NCBI GenBank assembly: GCA_013154005.1
Contig: JAADDK010000102.1
Coordinates: 1-34,914 of the forward strand
Length of the DNA stretch: 34,914 bases
Reading direction: 5' to 3'
Source: Methanobacteriota archaeon
GTDB lineage: Archaea; Thermoplasmatota; Thermoplasmata; Thermoplasmatales; Aciduliprofundaceae
Each line of letters begins with the position of its first letter. Position 1 is the first letter of the stretch. Positions 1-8,208 of this stretch are shown piece by piece. The notes beneath the pieces are model-generated. The model ran no database searches and had not been told where the DNA came from. It was given only the letters and a program-made list of their open reading frames with translations. A program made the translations under genes and the position numbers.

Positions 1-173
1 CTCATATTTTGCAGGTCATACACATCCTCTATCAAATACGGATTGCTTGCAGTTCCGTTTCCACCTCCGAAATTTCCGTTGACAGCACTAACAGTTCCCG
101 TTATCGTAATCATACCAAGCAGCGAGGCGCTCAGCATGAAAACTACAATTCCAACCGATGCAGTTTTTTTCAT
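1..173 (-). CDS. N-terminal part of a secreted/surface protein, truncated by the window edge
   Basis: Reverse complement reads MKKTASVGIVVFMLSASLLGMITITGTVSAVNGNFGGGNGTASNPYLIEDVYDLQNM...: signal peptide followed by a 'G.GTA.NPYLIEDVYDLQNM' segment typical of GLUG-type surface proteins; GGAGG SD upstream of ATG at 173. Confidence 0.7.
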   Translation of the reverse strand, partial: MKKTASVGIVVFMLSASLLGMITITGTVSAVNGNFGGGNGTASNPYLIEDVYDLQNM

Positions 174-441
174 ACTAATTCCTCCATCAAGCTCATTCCC
201 CACCCAACGCATTTTGAGAAGAGAATATATTTTGACATGCAATCAATGGTATTTAATAATTTATAAATTTGAATTATCAAAAAATTCAAATCATGTTTAA
301 AAAAGTCAAATTCTGTGCCGGAAACGTCGAAAATCGGTAAGACAAAGATTATAAGCACTCACGCGTTATCAAAACAAAAAATTCAGGAGTTGATAAAAAT
401 GGTAAAAAAACGTGGAAAACAATATTGGATATGGAAAACAG

Positions 442-514
442 CGCCCCGGCCGGGATTTGAACCCGGGTCGCGGGCTCGACAGGCCCGCATGATAGGCCGC
501 TACACTACCGGGGC
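442..514 (-). tRNA. tRNA-Asp (anticodon GTC)
   Basis: Reverse complement GCCCCGGTAGTGTAGCGGCCTATCATGCGGGCCTGTCGAGCCCGCGACCCGGGTTCAAATCCCGGCCGGGGCG folds as a cloverleaf; anticodon loop CTGTCGA; 73 nt with G73. Confidence 0.96.
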
Positions 515-541
515 AGCAAATGGCGAAATGAGAAGAAATAT

Positions 542-1078
542 TTAAAGATTGTTTTTTGCGTAGTTGTAACCTTCCATAAACGCTTTCTCGTTGAGTTCCC
601 AGAACTTCTTTGGCACGCGGTCCTTGATTGCCTGTATTAGCGAGTCGTTGCTCAGGATCTCTGTTACTCCATTGAAAAATCCGAGCATCACTATATTGGC
701 CACAATGGGGTTACCGAGGTCTTCTGCTATTTTCGTGGCGGGTATGCCATAGATTCTTCGTTTTTCCACAGCCCCCGGAGCTACAAGGTCACTATCCACA
801 ACGAGCACACCATCCTCTTTGAGTTTATGCACATAATCGCGATATGCACTCATACTCATCAGCACGAGATAATCTGCCTTGAGCACGTGGGGATAGTCTA
901 TTTTCTCATCTGATATTATTATCTCACTCGTGGATGCGCCACCACGCGCCTCGGCACTGTAATCCTGTGTGAACACGCACTCTTTTTTCTCGTATATAGC
1001 GGCGGCATTGCCCAAGATAAAGCCCATGGTTATTATACCCTGCCCGCCAAGGCCACCAAATTTGATTTCAGTTCTCAT
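542..1078 (-). CDS. korC: 2-oxoacid:ferredoxin oxidoreductase, gamma subunit (probably 2-oxoglutarate type)
   Basis: MRTEIKFGGLGGQGIITMGFILGNAAAIYE..., gamma-subunit GGLGGQG motif; adjacent to korB/korA. Confidence 0.9.
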   Translation of the reverse strand: MRTEIKFGGLGGQGIITMGFILGNAAAIYEKKECVFTQDYSAEARGGASTSEIIISDEKIDYPHVLKADYLVLMSMSAYRDYVHKLKEDGVLVVDSDLVAPGAVEKRRIYGIPATKIAEDLGNPIVANIVMLGFFNGVTEILSNDSLIQAIKDRVPKKFWELNEKAFMEGYNYAKNNL

Positions 1079-1910
1079 TTTGAGCCCTCCTTATCACGTC
1101 ATCGAATCTCTCTTCATACGTCGGGATATTTGTTCTTACTCGGAACTCTCCCACCACGATCTTGCCGTTGTATGTTAGTTCCATCTCCTCAAAACTTGCA
1201 TTCGGCTTTATGATTGAGTTTTTCTGGAAATATTCCATCATTGAAAGCGGGGATTTCATAGAGTTTCTTCTGCCGTAAACGGTTGGACACTGCGAGATTA
1301 TTTCCACGAGGCGGAAGCCCTTCATCCCCAGAGCTTTGTATATACTGTTCTGCAATTGATTTACATGATATGTGGTCCAGCGCGCCACAAAGGGTACACC
1401 GAGGGAAATGGCAAGATGCGGTATGTTGAATGGTCTATCCGGGTTACCGTACGGAGTGGTGGTTGTATATGCGCCGGTCGGTGTGGTGGGCCCGTGCTGC
1501 CCCCCGGTCATGCCGTATGTGAAATTGTTGACTGCGATGATTAGTAAATCATGATTTCTTCTGGCCGCATTAACAAAATGGTTGCCGCCAATGGCAAAAA
1601 GATCTCCATCTCCACTGAACACCACCACATTGAGGTCCGGTCTGGCGAATTTGATGCCTGTGGCAAAGGGAATAGCTCGCCCATGAGTGGTGTGGAACGA
1701 ATCCACATTTACGTAACCGGCAGTTCTGCCAGTGCACCCGATTCCAGATACAACCACAAGCTTCTCAGGGTCTATTTTTCTTCTTATTACCGCCCGTAGA
1801 AAAGCGTTAAGCACGATTCCGATACCGCATCCAGGGCACCACACATGCGGAAGTCGCTCTGTGCGCAGCAGTTCTTCCTGTTTATTCCTCATATCTTCAA
1901 AAATGCTCAC
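1068..1910 (-). CDS. korB: 2-oxoacid:ferredoxin oxidoreductase, beta subunit (TPP-binding)
   Basis: WCPGCGIGIVLNAFLRA...GDGDLFAIGGNHFVNAARRN...NNFTYGMTGGQHGPTTP; TPP-binding GDGD and beta-subunit motifs. Confidence 0.93.
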   Translation of the reverse strand: MSIFEDMRNKQEELLRTERLPHVWCPGCGIGIVLNAFLRAVIRRKIDPEKLVVVSGIGCTGRTAGYVNVDSFHTTHGRAIPFATGIKFARPDLNVVVFSGDGDLFAIGGNHFVNAARRNHDLLIIAVNNFTYGMTGGQHGPTTPTGAYTTTTPYGNPDRPFNIPHLAISLGVPFVARWTTYHVNQLQNSIYKALGMKGFRLVEIISQCPTVYGRRNSMKSPLSMMEYFQKNSIIKPNASFEEMELTYNGKIVVGEFRVRTNIPTYEERFDDVIRRAQNEN

Positions 1911-3040
1911 TGGCTCACCTCCCTAAGCTTTTTAAGCACTTCCTGCGGAGTGTGTATCTCTCCGCCCATCTTGGTGAGTTTATGCACGGGAGTTTCTGCG
2001 TACTCTTTAACTTTGTGATACATCTGCCCGTAATTCAGTTCTGCAACTACAAAGTCGGCGGTGTATTTCTTTATGTATTCCCACGGAAACGGCCAGATGG
2101 TGATTAGGCGCAGCATTCCCGCTTTTATGCCCTCCTTTCTCGCAAGGTCCACTCCCGCTTTGACTGCACGAGCCTCGCCGCCAAATGATACCACAATGGT
2201 CTCAGCATCCTCCGTCATGTACTCTTCCACAATCCAGATATCTCGCTCATGCTTCAGAATCTTCTCGTTTAGTCTGCGCACAAGTTTTTCCTGTGCTTGA
2301 GGGGTGAGGTCCGGATAGCCACGCTCATCATGAGTCAGACCGGTTGCGTGTATGTTTCGCCCCTCTCCTATCAGGGGCATTGGTGGTACTAAGTCCTCAT
2401 CTGGTTCATAGGGCAACTGCCCCTCTTTCGGTCTCTTTCTGTGAACAATTTTCTTTTCTATTTCTTCTATCGGAGGCACGTAAATGCTCTCGTACATATG
2501 CGCAAGCAATCCGTCTATGAGATACATCACAGGTACTCTGTACTTTTCCGCAAAGTTGAACGCGTGAAGCATGAGGTCGAAAGTCTCCTGAATGGTGCTT
2601 GGATAAAGGGTTACCAGCTCGTAGCTGCCCTGTGAGCCGTAATGCGCCTGCATCAAATCGCCCTGTCCAATGAGTGTTGGTAGACCGGTGGAGGGCGCGC
2701 CTCTCATGGCGTTCACAACAACTATCGGGGCCTCGGTCATCACCGCAAGACCCAGGTTCTCATTCATAAGAGACACGCCGGGTCCGGAGGTGGCGGTCAT
2801 TGCCCGCTCTCCAGTCCATGATGCACCGATTATCGCAGCTATAGAGCCGATTTCGTCTTCCATCTCAATGAACTTGCCTCCAAGCTGCGGAAGTCTGAGC
2901 GCCATTCTCTCCGCTATCTCGCTACTGGGCGTGATTGGATATCCTGCATAGAACCTGCATCCGGCGGCAATTGCACCCTCTGCCGCAGCGATATCACCGC
3001 TCCAGAAATAATTACCCTCTTTCAAGTATCCTTTTTTCAT
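1907..3040 (-). CDS. korA: 2-oxoacid:ferredoxin oxidoreductase, alpha subunit
   Basis: Likely start MKKGYLKEGNYFWSGDIAAAEGAIAAGCRFYAGYPITPSSEIAE, overlapping the korD stop by ATGA; ORF-track start at 3106 is upstream of this. Confidence 0.93.
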   Translation of the reverse strand: MKKGYLKEGNYFWSGDIAAAEGAIAAGCRFYAGYPITPSSEIAERMALRLPQLGGKFIEMEDEIGSIAAIIGASWTGERAMTATSGPGVSLMNENLGLAVMTEAPIVVVNAMRGAPSTGLPTLIGQGDLMQAHYGSQGSYELVTLYPSTIQETFDLMLHAFNFAEKYRVPVMYLIDGLLAHMYESIYVPPIEEIEKKIVHRKRPKEGQLPYEPDEDLVPPMPLIGEGRNIHATGLTHDERGYPDLTPQAQEKLVRRLNEKILKHERDIWIVEEYMTEDAETIVVSFGGEARAVKAGVDLARKEGIKAGMLRLITIWPFPWEYIKKYTADFVVAELNYGQMYHKVKEYAETPVHKLTKMGGEIHTPQEVLKKLREVSQ

Positions 3041-3276
3041 TTCAATTCCTCCACAAAAATTGCAAAATCCGGGCAATATAACTCGCAGAGATGGCATGCT
3101 ATACACACATGCTCCTTATCCTCCCTGAACTCTGGAGGGTGGTAGCCCTTTGCGTTCATTTTATCAGATATTACCAGGACCTTGGTGGGACAGTAATTTA
3201 CACAGTACCAGCAACCCTTGCACCTGTCTTCCAGGATCTTTACTACTGCTTTCCTTTCATACTTTTTTTGAGTCAT
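3037..3276 (-). CDS. korD: 2-oxoacid:ferredoxin oxidoreductase, delta subunit / 2x[4Fe-4S] ferredoxin
   Basis: Two ferredoxin motifs (CKGCWYCVNYCP, CIACHLCELYCP); SD GGAGG upstream; first gene of the operon. Confidence 0.9.
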   Translation of the reverse strand: MTQKKYERKAVVKILEDRCKGCWYCVNYCPTKVLVISDKMNAKGYHPPEFREDKEHVCIACHLCELYCPDFAIFVEELK

Positions 3277-3482
3277 ATTTTATCCTCCAGTGGGATGCTG
3301 GGTGAGGGAATAAACGCATACATAAAAAACATTACGGTTTTTAAATATCTCGATAGTGAGTTATAAATACGCATTATATCCTATTTCACCGATGATTAAT
3401 GATTTATTATTATGTTTACTGGATAAAAATAAAAGAGTTAAAAAATCAAAAGAATTAAATAGTGAGTGGTTAATCTCTACTT

Positions 3483-3974
3483 ATGGACAAAGGGGTAGCT
3501 TTGATAATAATAGGCGTAGTGATTATAGCGGCATCTCTTGGAGTGGCATACTACATGATGTCTCAGGGAATTAATGAGGTGGTAAAGAACGCAAAAACAG
3601 TGGACCTTGCGCCGCACACCAGCAAGAATGTGACCGAAACGCTTGATGGAAACATGGATTATTTCCTGATTATGAACTCCACGACTTCTAATGTATCATA
3701 CAAGGTGATAGATCCTGCTGGAAAGGTTATTTCCACCGGGCAGGTGCCAAACTCCGGCTCCGACAATACGGTGAAGTTCAAAACCACAACCTCTGGAACT
3801 TATCATGTGGAGTTCTCCAATAATGGAAATACCAGTGCTACCGTTAGCTACGTGATTACTGACAAAAATGTTATAAATGGCATTTTGACGTCCATAGGAG
3901 CCCTGGGCGTGTGCGGTATAGGCGTAATTGTGGTAATTGTGGGTATAATTCTTGCCATCAAGAACAGAAAATAA
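3483..3974 (+). CDS. Membrane protein with N- and C-terminal TM helices and an extracytoplasmic beta-type domain
   Basis: MDKGVALIIIGVVIIAASLGVAYYMM...; C-terminal GALGVCGIGVIVVIVGIILAIKNRK; TATA-like gaattaaat about 27 nt upstream. Confidence 0.8.
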   Translation: MDKGVALIIIGVVIIAASLGVAYYMMSQGINEVVKNAKTVDLAPHTSKNVTETLDGNMDYFLIMNSTTSNVSYKVIDPAGKVISTGQVPNSGSDNTVKFKTTTSGTYHVEFSNNGNTSATVSYVITDKNVINGILTSIGALGVCGIGVIVVIVGIILAIKNRK

Positions 3975-3991
3975 CTTTTTTTATTTTTTAG

Positions 3992-4065
3992 TGGGCCTGC
4001 CCGGATTCGAACCGGGGACCTCCACCGTGTCAGGGTGACGTCATAACCAACTAGACCACAGGCCC
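3992..4065 (-). tRNA. tRNA-Val (anticodon GAC)
   Basis: Reverse complement GGGCCTGTGGTCTAGTTGGTTATGACGTCACCCTGACACGGTGGAGGTCCCCGGTTCGAATCCGGGCAGGCCCA; loop CTGACAC; A73; TATA-like AAAATTTAAAAG upstream. Confidence 0.96.
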
Positions 4066-4296
4066 TGAAAGAGGGAATGTAGGTTTCGCTTTTAAATTTT
4101 ATGGTTTGGTATTATTTACAAACGCGTTCCGTGTGAGATTTCCGCTCCCTTAAATTCATAATTGAAAAATTGTGTTTTGGAGATATTTACAAGCGTATAA
4201 CAAATTATTATTTATAATCGAATTGTGCAATTATATATGAATGTGATGCGCGTGGGAGAATCTAAGTGCTTTGGAAATTTTATGAGTGGAAAATGA

Positions 4297-4428
4297 ATGG
4301 AAGATTTCTATGCTGCGCTTGCAGTGCTTTTGATTATCTTTCGTCGCATACCGGATCTGGTGCTGGAAATACTGGAAAATAGAGACAGAAAGCGGAGAAA
4401 TTGCAGCTTTCGCCGAGATACCACATGA
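4297..4428 (+). CDS. Candidate 43-aa small protein (hydrophobic N-terminus, basic C-terminus)
   Basis: MEDFYAALAVLLIIFRRIPDLVLEILENRDRKRRNCSFRRDTT; lies between TATA-like elements at about 4209-4236 and a hairpin/T-tract at 4432-4456. Below the ORF-track length cutoff. Confidence 0.35.
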   Translation: MEDFYAALAVLLIIFRRIPDLVLEILENRDRKRRNCSFRRDTT

Positions 4429-4431
4429 TTT

Positions 4432-4456
4432 TGTGCTCTTGCACACCCTTTTTTTA
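4432..4456 (+). terminator. Candidate terminator: TGTGC-TCTT-GCACA hairpin followed by CCC and a T-tract
   Basis: 5-bp perfect stem with 4-nt loop directly followed by a run of T in an intergenic region. Confidence 0.45.
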
Positions 4457-4517
4457 TTGAACGTGGAGTGCGAACAATCATAAATCTTAAATATCACATT
4501 CTCCATGATTTGGTTAT

Positions 4518-5006
4518 ATGAAGAAAGAAGAGGGCGTAATTGACATGCCATTGCGGCTGATGATAATCGCCGTTATTCTTGTTATCACCGTGCCCATGGT
4601 GCTTGGTGTAGTTAATTACTATTCTCGCGCAGCCACACAACAGCAGCTTGTCTCCGGCGTGCGGTACCTCGAAAATCAAGAAAAGATTGTGTTTGCCGAG
4701 GGTGCAAATGCGTCCATGGTGGTGCGGGTGACCTTTCCGTATGGCACGCAGTATATTAAGATAGGAGGCAAGTTAGGAACCGATGATTCTCATCTCATCC
4801 GCTACAAGCTTATTAATGGGATGGAGCATCAGGATATTGTGAGGTACGGGAATATTGATATATGTATGATGAGTGCAAAGGGAGGAACACTGACGGTGGT
4901 GGGTGGTACTTATGATTTCATTATCACAAAAATGAAATCTCCGATTGATCTGAATGGTGACCATATTCTGAACGACTACTACATTCAGATAGAGGTGAGG
5001 CAGTAA
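4518..5006 (+). CDS. Pilin/pseudopilin-like membrane-anchored protein
   Basis: Short basic N-terminus then a single hydrophobic helix (MPLRLMIIAVILVITVPMVLGVV) and a globular domain; TATA-like cttaaatatc upstream. Confidence 0.65.
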   Translation: MKKEEGVIDMPLRLMIIAVILVITVPMVLGVVNYYSRAATQQQLVSGVRYLENQEKIVFAEGANASMVVRVTFPYGTQYIKIGGKLGTDDSHLIRYKLINGMEHQDIVRYGNIDICMMSAKGGTLTVVGGTYDFIITKMKSPIDLNGDHILNDYYIQIEVRQ

Positions 5007-5007
5007 A

Positions 5008-5514
5008 ATGATGATGATTCAGTTTTTTCTGTCAAAAGTCACGGTATCGATTCTTGCGCTATCGCTGATTGCCATAGCCATTGGGTATTTTGTGACCTTT
5101 GATAACGCTGCGTATCAAACCGAAGCTTCTGAACTGGCCAATCAGATTGCCTCAAGAATTGACGAAATTGCGGCGCAGAATATGGTGGAGAAGGTATATT
5201 TTGTGTATAACGAAACCAAGGGGATACATCTTCCGCCCAGAATTGGGGGTCAGTATTACACGCTTGAAATAGGTACAAGGATAGTTAATATCAGGTTACG
5301 GGATTTCGGTTACGGGGCGTACATACATTCTACAGTATATACCTTCAATCCTGATGTTTTTAAGGGAAAGAAAGTGACCTCCCAAATGCTTTACAACTAC
5401 GAGCTTGAACATCCGCTGATGATTTCTCATACCCAGCGTTTCTGTGTAGACCAGCGCTACATGCTCGTTGATGGGTTGTGGCAGTACGTTACCTTTGTGT
5501 ACGTTGTAGATTGA
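5008..5514 (+). CDS. Pilin/pseudopilin-like membrane-anchored protein, paired with the preceding gene
   Basis: MMMIQFFLSKVTVSILALSLIAIAIGYFVTFDNAAYQTEASELANQIASRIDEIAAQN...; starts immediately after the preceding stop. Confidence 0.65.
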   Translation: MMMIQFFLSKVTVSILALSLIAIAIGYFVTFDNAAYQTEASELANQIASRIDEIAAQNMVEKVYFVYNETKGIHLPPRIGGQYYTLEIGTRIVNIRLRDFGYGAYIHSTVYTFNPDVFKGKKVTSQMLYNYELEHPLMISHTQRFCVDQRYMLVDGLWQYVTFVYVVD

Positions 5515-5523
5515 AGCGCAAAG

Positions 5524-5533
5524 TTTAATATAT
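5524..5533 (+). promoter_or_regulatory. TATA box for alaS
   Basis: tttaatatat about 26 nt upstream of ATG 5554; leaderless arrangement. Confidence 0.6.
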
Positions 5534-5553
5534 CTGGAATATTCCACAGACCA

Positions 5554-8208
5554 ATGCTTGAGAAAGAACTGAATCTGGACTATTTCCACAGAGAGGGCTT
5601 CAAAAGGTACAGATGCAAAAAATGCGGTGCGTATTTCTGGAGCACTGTCCCGCGCGACAACTGCACCGAGGCACCGTGCGGCACTTACAAGTTTTTAGAC
5701 GTGCCTCTTTTTAAGAGAGAATTCGAGATTGAAGATATGCGCAAATATTTCATCGATTTCTTTAAGAATCGGGGCCACACACCCGTGCGACGCTATCCCG
5801 TGGTGGCGCGATGGCGCGATGATGTGTTTCTGGTCAATGCATCAATTTACGATTTTCAGCCGCATGTGACTTCCGGACTGGTCGAGCCTCCTGCAAATCC
5901 GCTGGTGATATCCCAGCCGTGCATAAGAATGGTGGACGTGGACTCCGTGGGCAAGACGGGCCGGCACCTTACCGGATTCGAGATGATGGCGCACCATGCG
6001 TTTAACTATCCGGATAATCACATTTACTGGAAAGATGAGACGGTGGCATATGCCATAGAGCTGCTGGAATCACTGGGTGTGAGTAGGGAGGATATCGTAC
6101 TGAAAGAGCACCCCTGGTTTGGAGGCGGCAATGCAGGTGCGAGCTTTGAAGTGATAGTCGGCGGCCTGGAGCTCGCCACACTTGTGTTCATGAATCTCCG
6201 GGAATCTGAGAGTGGGCCCATCGAAATCGATGGAGTGCGATACGAGGAGATGCCCATCAAGATTGTGGACACGGGCTACGGACTGGAGCGGTTTGTATGG
6301 GTTTCCAAGCGCACACCCACCATATATGAAGCGATATATCCAGATATGGTAAATAAGATGCTCTCTCTCACGGGCATCGAGATGGGCGAGAAAGAAGAGC
6401 AGGTGCTTCGTCTGCTTGCCAGAAGTTCATCGCTGATAGAGAGCATGGGAGAGCGCAGGTTCATGGAATATTTTATTGAGCAGGCGGGCATAACGAGAGA
6501 ATATTACGAGAAAAAAATTGTGCCGATACAGAAACTCTATGCGGTGGTGGATTACTCTCGCAGTTTGAGTTTCATGCTCACCGATGGTATTATTCCGTCT
6601 AACATCAAGGCGGGCTATCTTGCAAGATTGTTGATTCGCCGCGCACTGAAAATTCTGGACGATTTCGGCAACCCAATCTCGCTGTACGAGCTTGTGGAGC
6701 TTCATGCTCGTCGTTTTGCAGATATAATGGATACTTCCATGCTGCCTATTATCAAAGAAGAGCTTGAGCTGGAAGAAGAGAGATATAGAGCCACCATGAA
6801 ACGCGGCAGAGAGATAGTGAAAAAAATGCTCAAGAAAGGCGCGCTCACCGTCGATGACCTCATTCTCCTTTACGACTCTCATGGGCTGCTTCCCGATGTG
6901 GTGCAGAGAATCGCCGCTGAAAATGGAGTAACGCTGGAAATACCCGAGAATTTTCATGCGCTGGTAGCAAAGCGTCATGAAGGAGGTGCCAGGAAAAAGA
7001 AAAAGGAGACGCGGGAATACGCACTGCCGCCCACCATAAAGCTGTACTATCGGGATCCATACATGCGCAGCTTCGAGGCAAAGGTGATTTATTCGGAAGG
7101 CACCGAGATAGTGCTGGACCGCACCGCTTTTTATCCAGAGGGTGGCGGTCAGCCGTGCGACCTTGGAAAGATAATATACAATGGCAGGGAAATAGCCGTG
7201 CAAAATGTGCAAAAATACGGTGATGTCGTGGTGCATACGTTATCCGAGCCGGTGCCGGAGGGTGCGAAAATACGCGGAGAGATTGACTGGGAAAGGCGTG
7301 AGCGACTGATGAGAATGCACACCGCGGAGCATGTGCTTCTTGCCGCGTGCAGGAGGGTTTTGGGAAAGCATGTATGGCAGCATGGCACTCAAAAGGACGT
7401 TTATGAATCACGCTTCGATATCGGGCATTTCAGGCCCATTTCCAGAGAGGAAATAAAGGAAATTGAGAAAGAGGCAATGCGCATAATCACCTCGAACGTT
7501 CCCGTGGAGGCAAAGTTTATGAATCGTAGAGAGGCCGAAGACAGATACGGCTTTGTTCTTTATGAGGGTGGCGTGCCTCCCGGCAAGGAGATTCGCGTGG
7601 TGCGCATAGATGATTACGATGTGGAGGCATGCGGCGGCACGCATGTGCGCAGCACCGGTGAAATAGGATTTTTGAAAATTTTGCGCACTGAGCGCATTCA
7701 GGACGGTGTGAGCCGCATAATCTATTCTGCGGGACTCAGTGCGCTGGAGAAGGTGCAGGAGATGGAAGACACGCTTCAAAGCACCGCCACGTTGCTGAAT
7801 GCGCCTGTTGATGCAGTTTCTGACAAGGTGCAATCTTTGATGGAGATGTGGAAAGCTGAGAGGCGAGAAAAAGAGAATGCGCTGAAATATAAAATCGGAT
7901 ATGTGAAGCAGAGTGTGGTATCTCAGGCAGTTGATGGCAGGGTGGCTGCCGTGGTTGATCTGGACCACAAAGAGATGCAGAAACTTATGCGCGAGCTCAG
8001 TCAGGAACTGTCCGAGGTGGTTCTTATCTCGAAGGACGGTCATATAATGGTGTGGAGCAGTGAGGGCAATGCGAGAGAGCTCGCCCGGCGTGTTGCAGAG
8101 GCCATGCACGGCAAGGCAGGTGGCAGACCGGAGTTTGCGCAGGGCAAAGGTGCGCAGGATAGAGTTAATGATGGGTTTAATATAGCAAAACAGGTTATGG
8201 GATTGTAA
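5554..8208 (+). CDS. alaS: Alanyl-tRNA synthetase (archaeal type)
   Basis: N-terminal Cys-rich segment (CKKCGAYFWSTVPRDNC), FYPEGGGQPCD, HTAEHVLL, CGGTH editing-domain motifs; 884 aa. Confidence 0.97.
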   Translation: MLEKELNLDYFHREGFKRYRCKKCGAYFWSTVPRDNCTEAPCGTYKFLDVPLFKREFEIEDMRKYFIDFFKNRGHTPVRRYPVVARWRDDVFLVNASIYDFQPHVTSGLVEPPANPLVISQPCIRMVDVDSVGKTGRHLTGFEMMAHHAFNYPDNHIYWKDETVAYAIELLESLGVSREDIVLKEHPWFGGGNAGASFEVIVGGLELATLVFMNLRESESGPIEIDGVRYEEMPIKIVDTGYGLERFVWVSKRTPTIYEAIYPDMVNKMLSLTGIEMGEKEEQVLRLLARSSSLIESMGERRFMEYFIEQAGITREYYEKKIVPIQKLYAVVDYSRSLSFMLTDGIIPSNIKAGYLARLLIRRALKILDDFGNPISLYELVELHARRFADIMDTSMLPIIKEELELEEERYRATMKRGREIVKKMLKKGALTVDDLILLYDSHGLLPDVVQRIAAENGVTLEIPENFHALVAKRHEGGARKKKKETREYALPPTIKLYYRDPYMRSFEAKVIYSEGTEIVLDRTAFYPEGGGQPCDLGKIIYNGREIAVQNVQKYGDVVVHTLSEPVPEGAKIRGEIDWERRERLMRMHTAEHVLLAACRRVLGKHVWQHGTQKDVYESRFDIGHFRPISREEIKEIEKEAMRIITSNVPVEAKFMNRREAEDRYGFVLYEGGVPPGKEIRVVRIDDYDVEACGGTHVRSTGEIGFLKILRTERIQDGVSRIIYSAGLSALEKVQEMEDTLQSTATLLNAPVDAVSDKVQSLMEMWKAERREKENALKYKIGYVKQSVVSQAVDGRVAAVVDLDHKEMQKLMRELSQELSEVVLISKDGHIMVWSSEGNARELARRVAEAMHGKAGGRPEFAQGKGAQDRVNDGFNIAKQVMGL

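Noticed and set aside
4294-4296. TGA between the 19- and 43-codon ORFs as recoding site
   Set aside because: Directly followed by ATG, so termination-reinitiation or independent starts explain it more simply.
4231-4551. 106-aa minus-strand ORF in the tRNA-Val/pilin intergenic region
   Set aside because: Runs antisense through the pilin-gene promoter and start; no motif; plus-strand signals explain the region better.
6427-7236. 269-aa minus-strand ORF antisense to alaS
   Set aside because: Lies wholly inside the well-supported alaS frame; composition-driven shadow ORF with no recognisable motifs.
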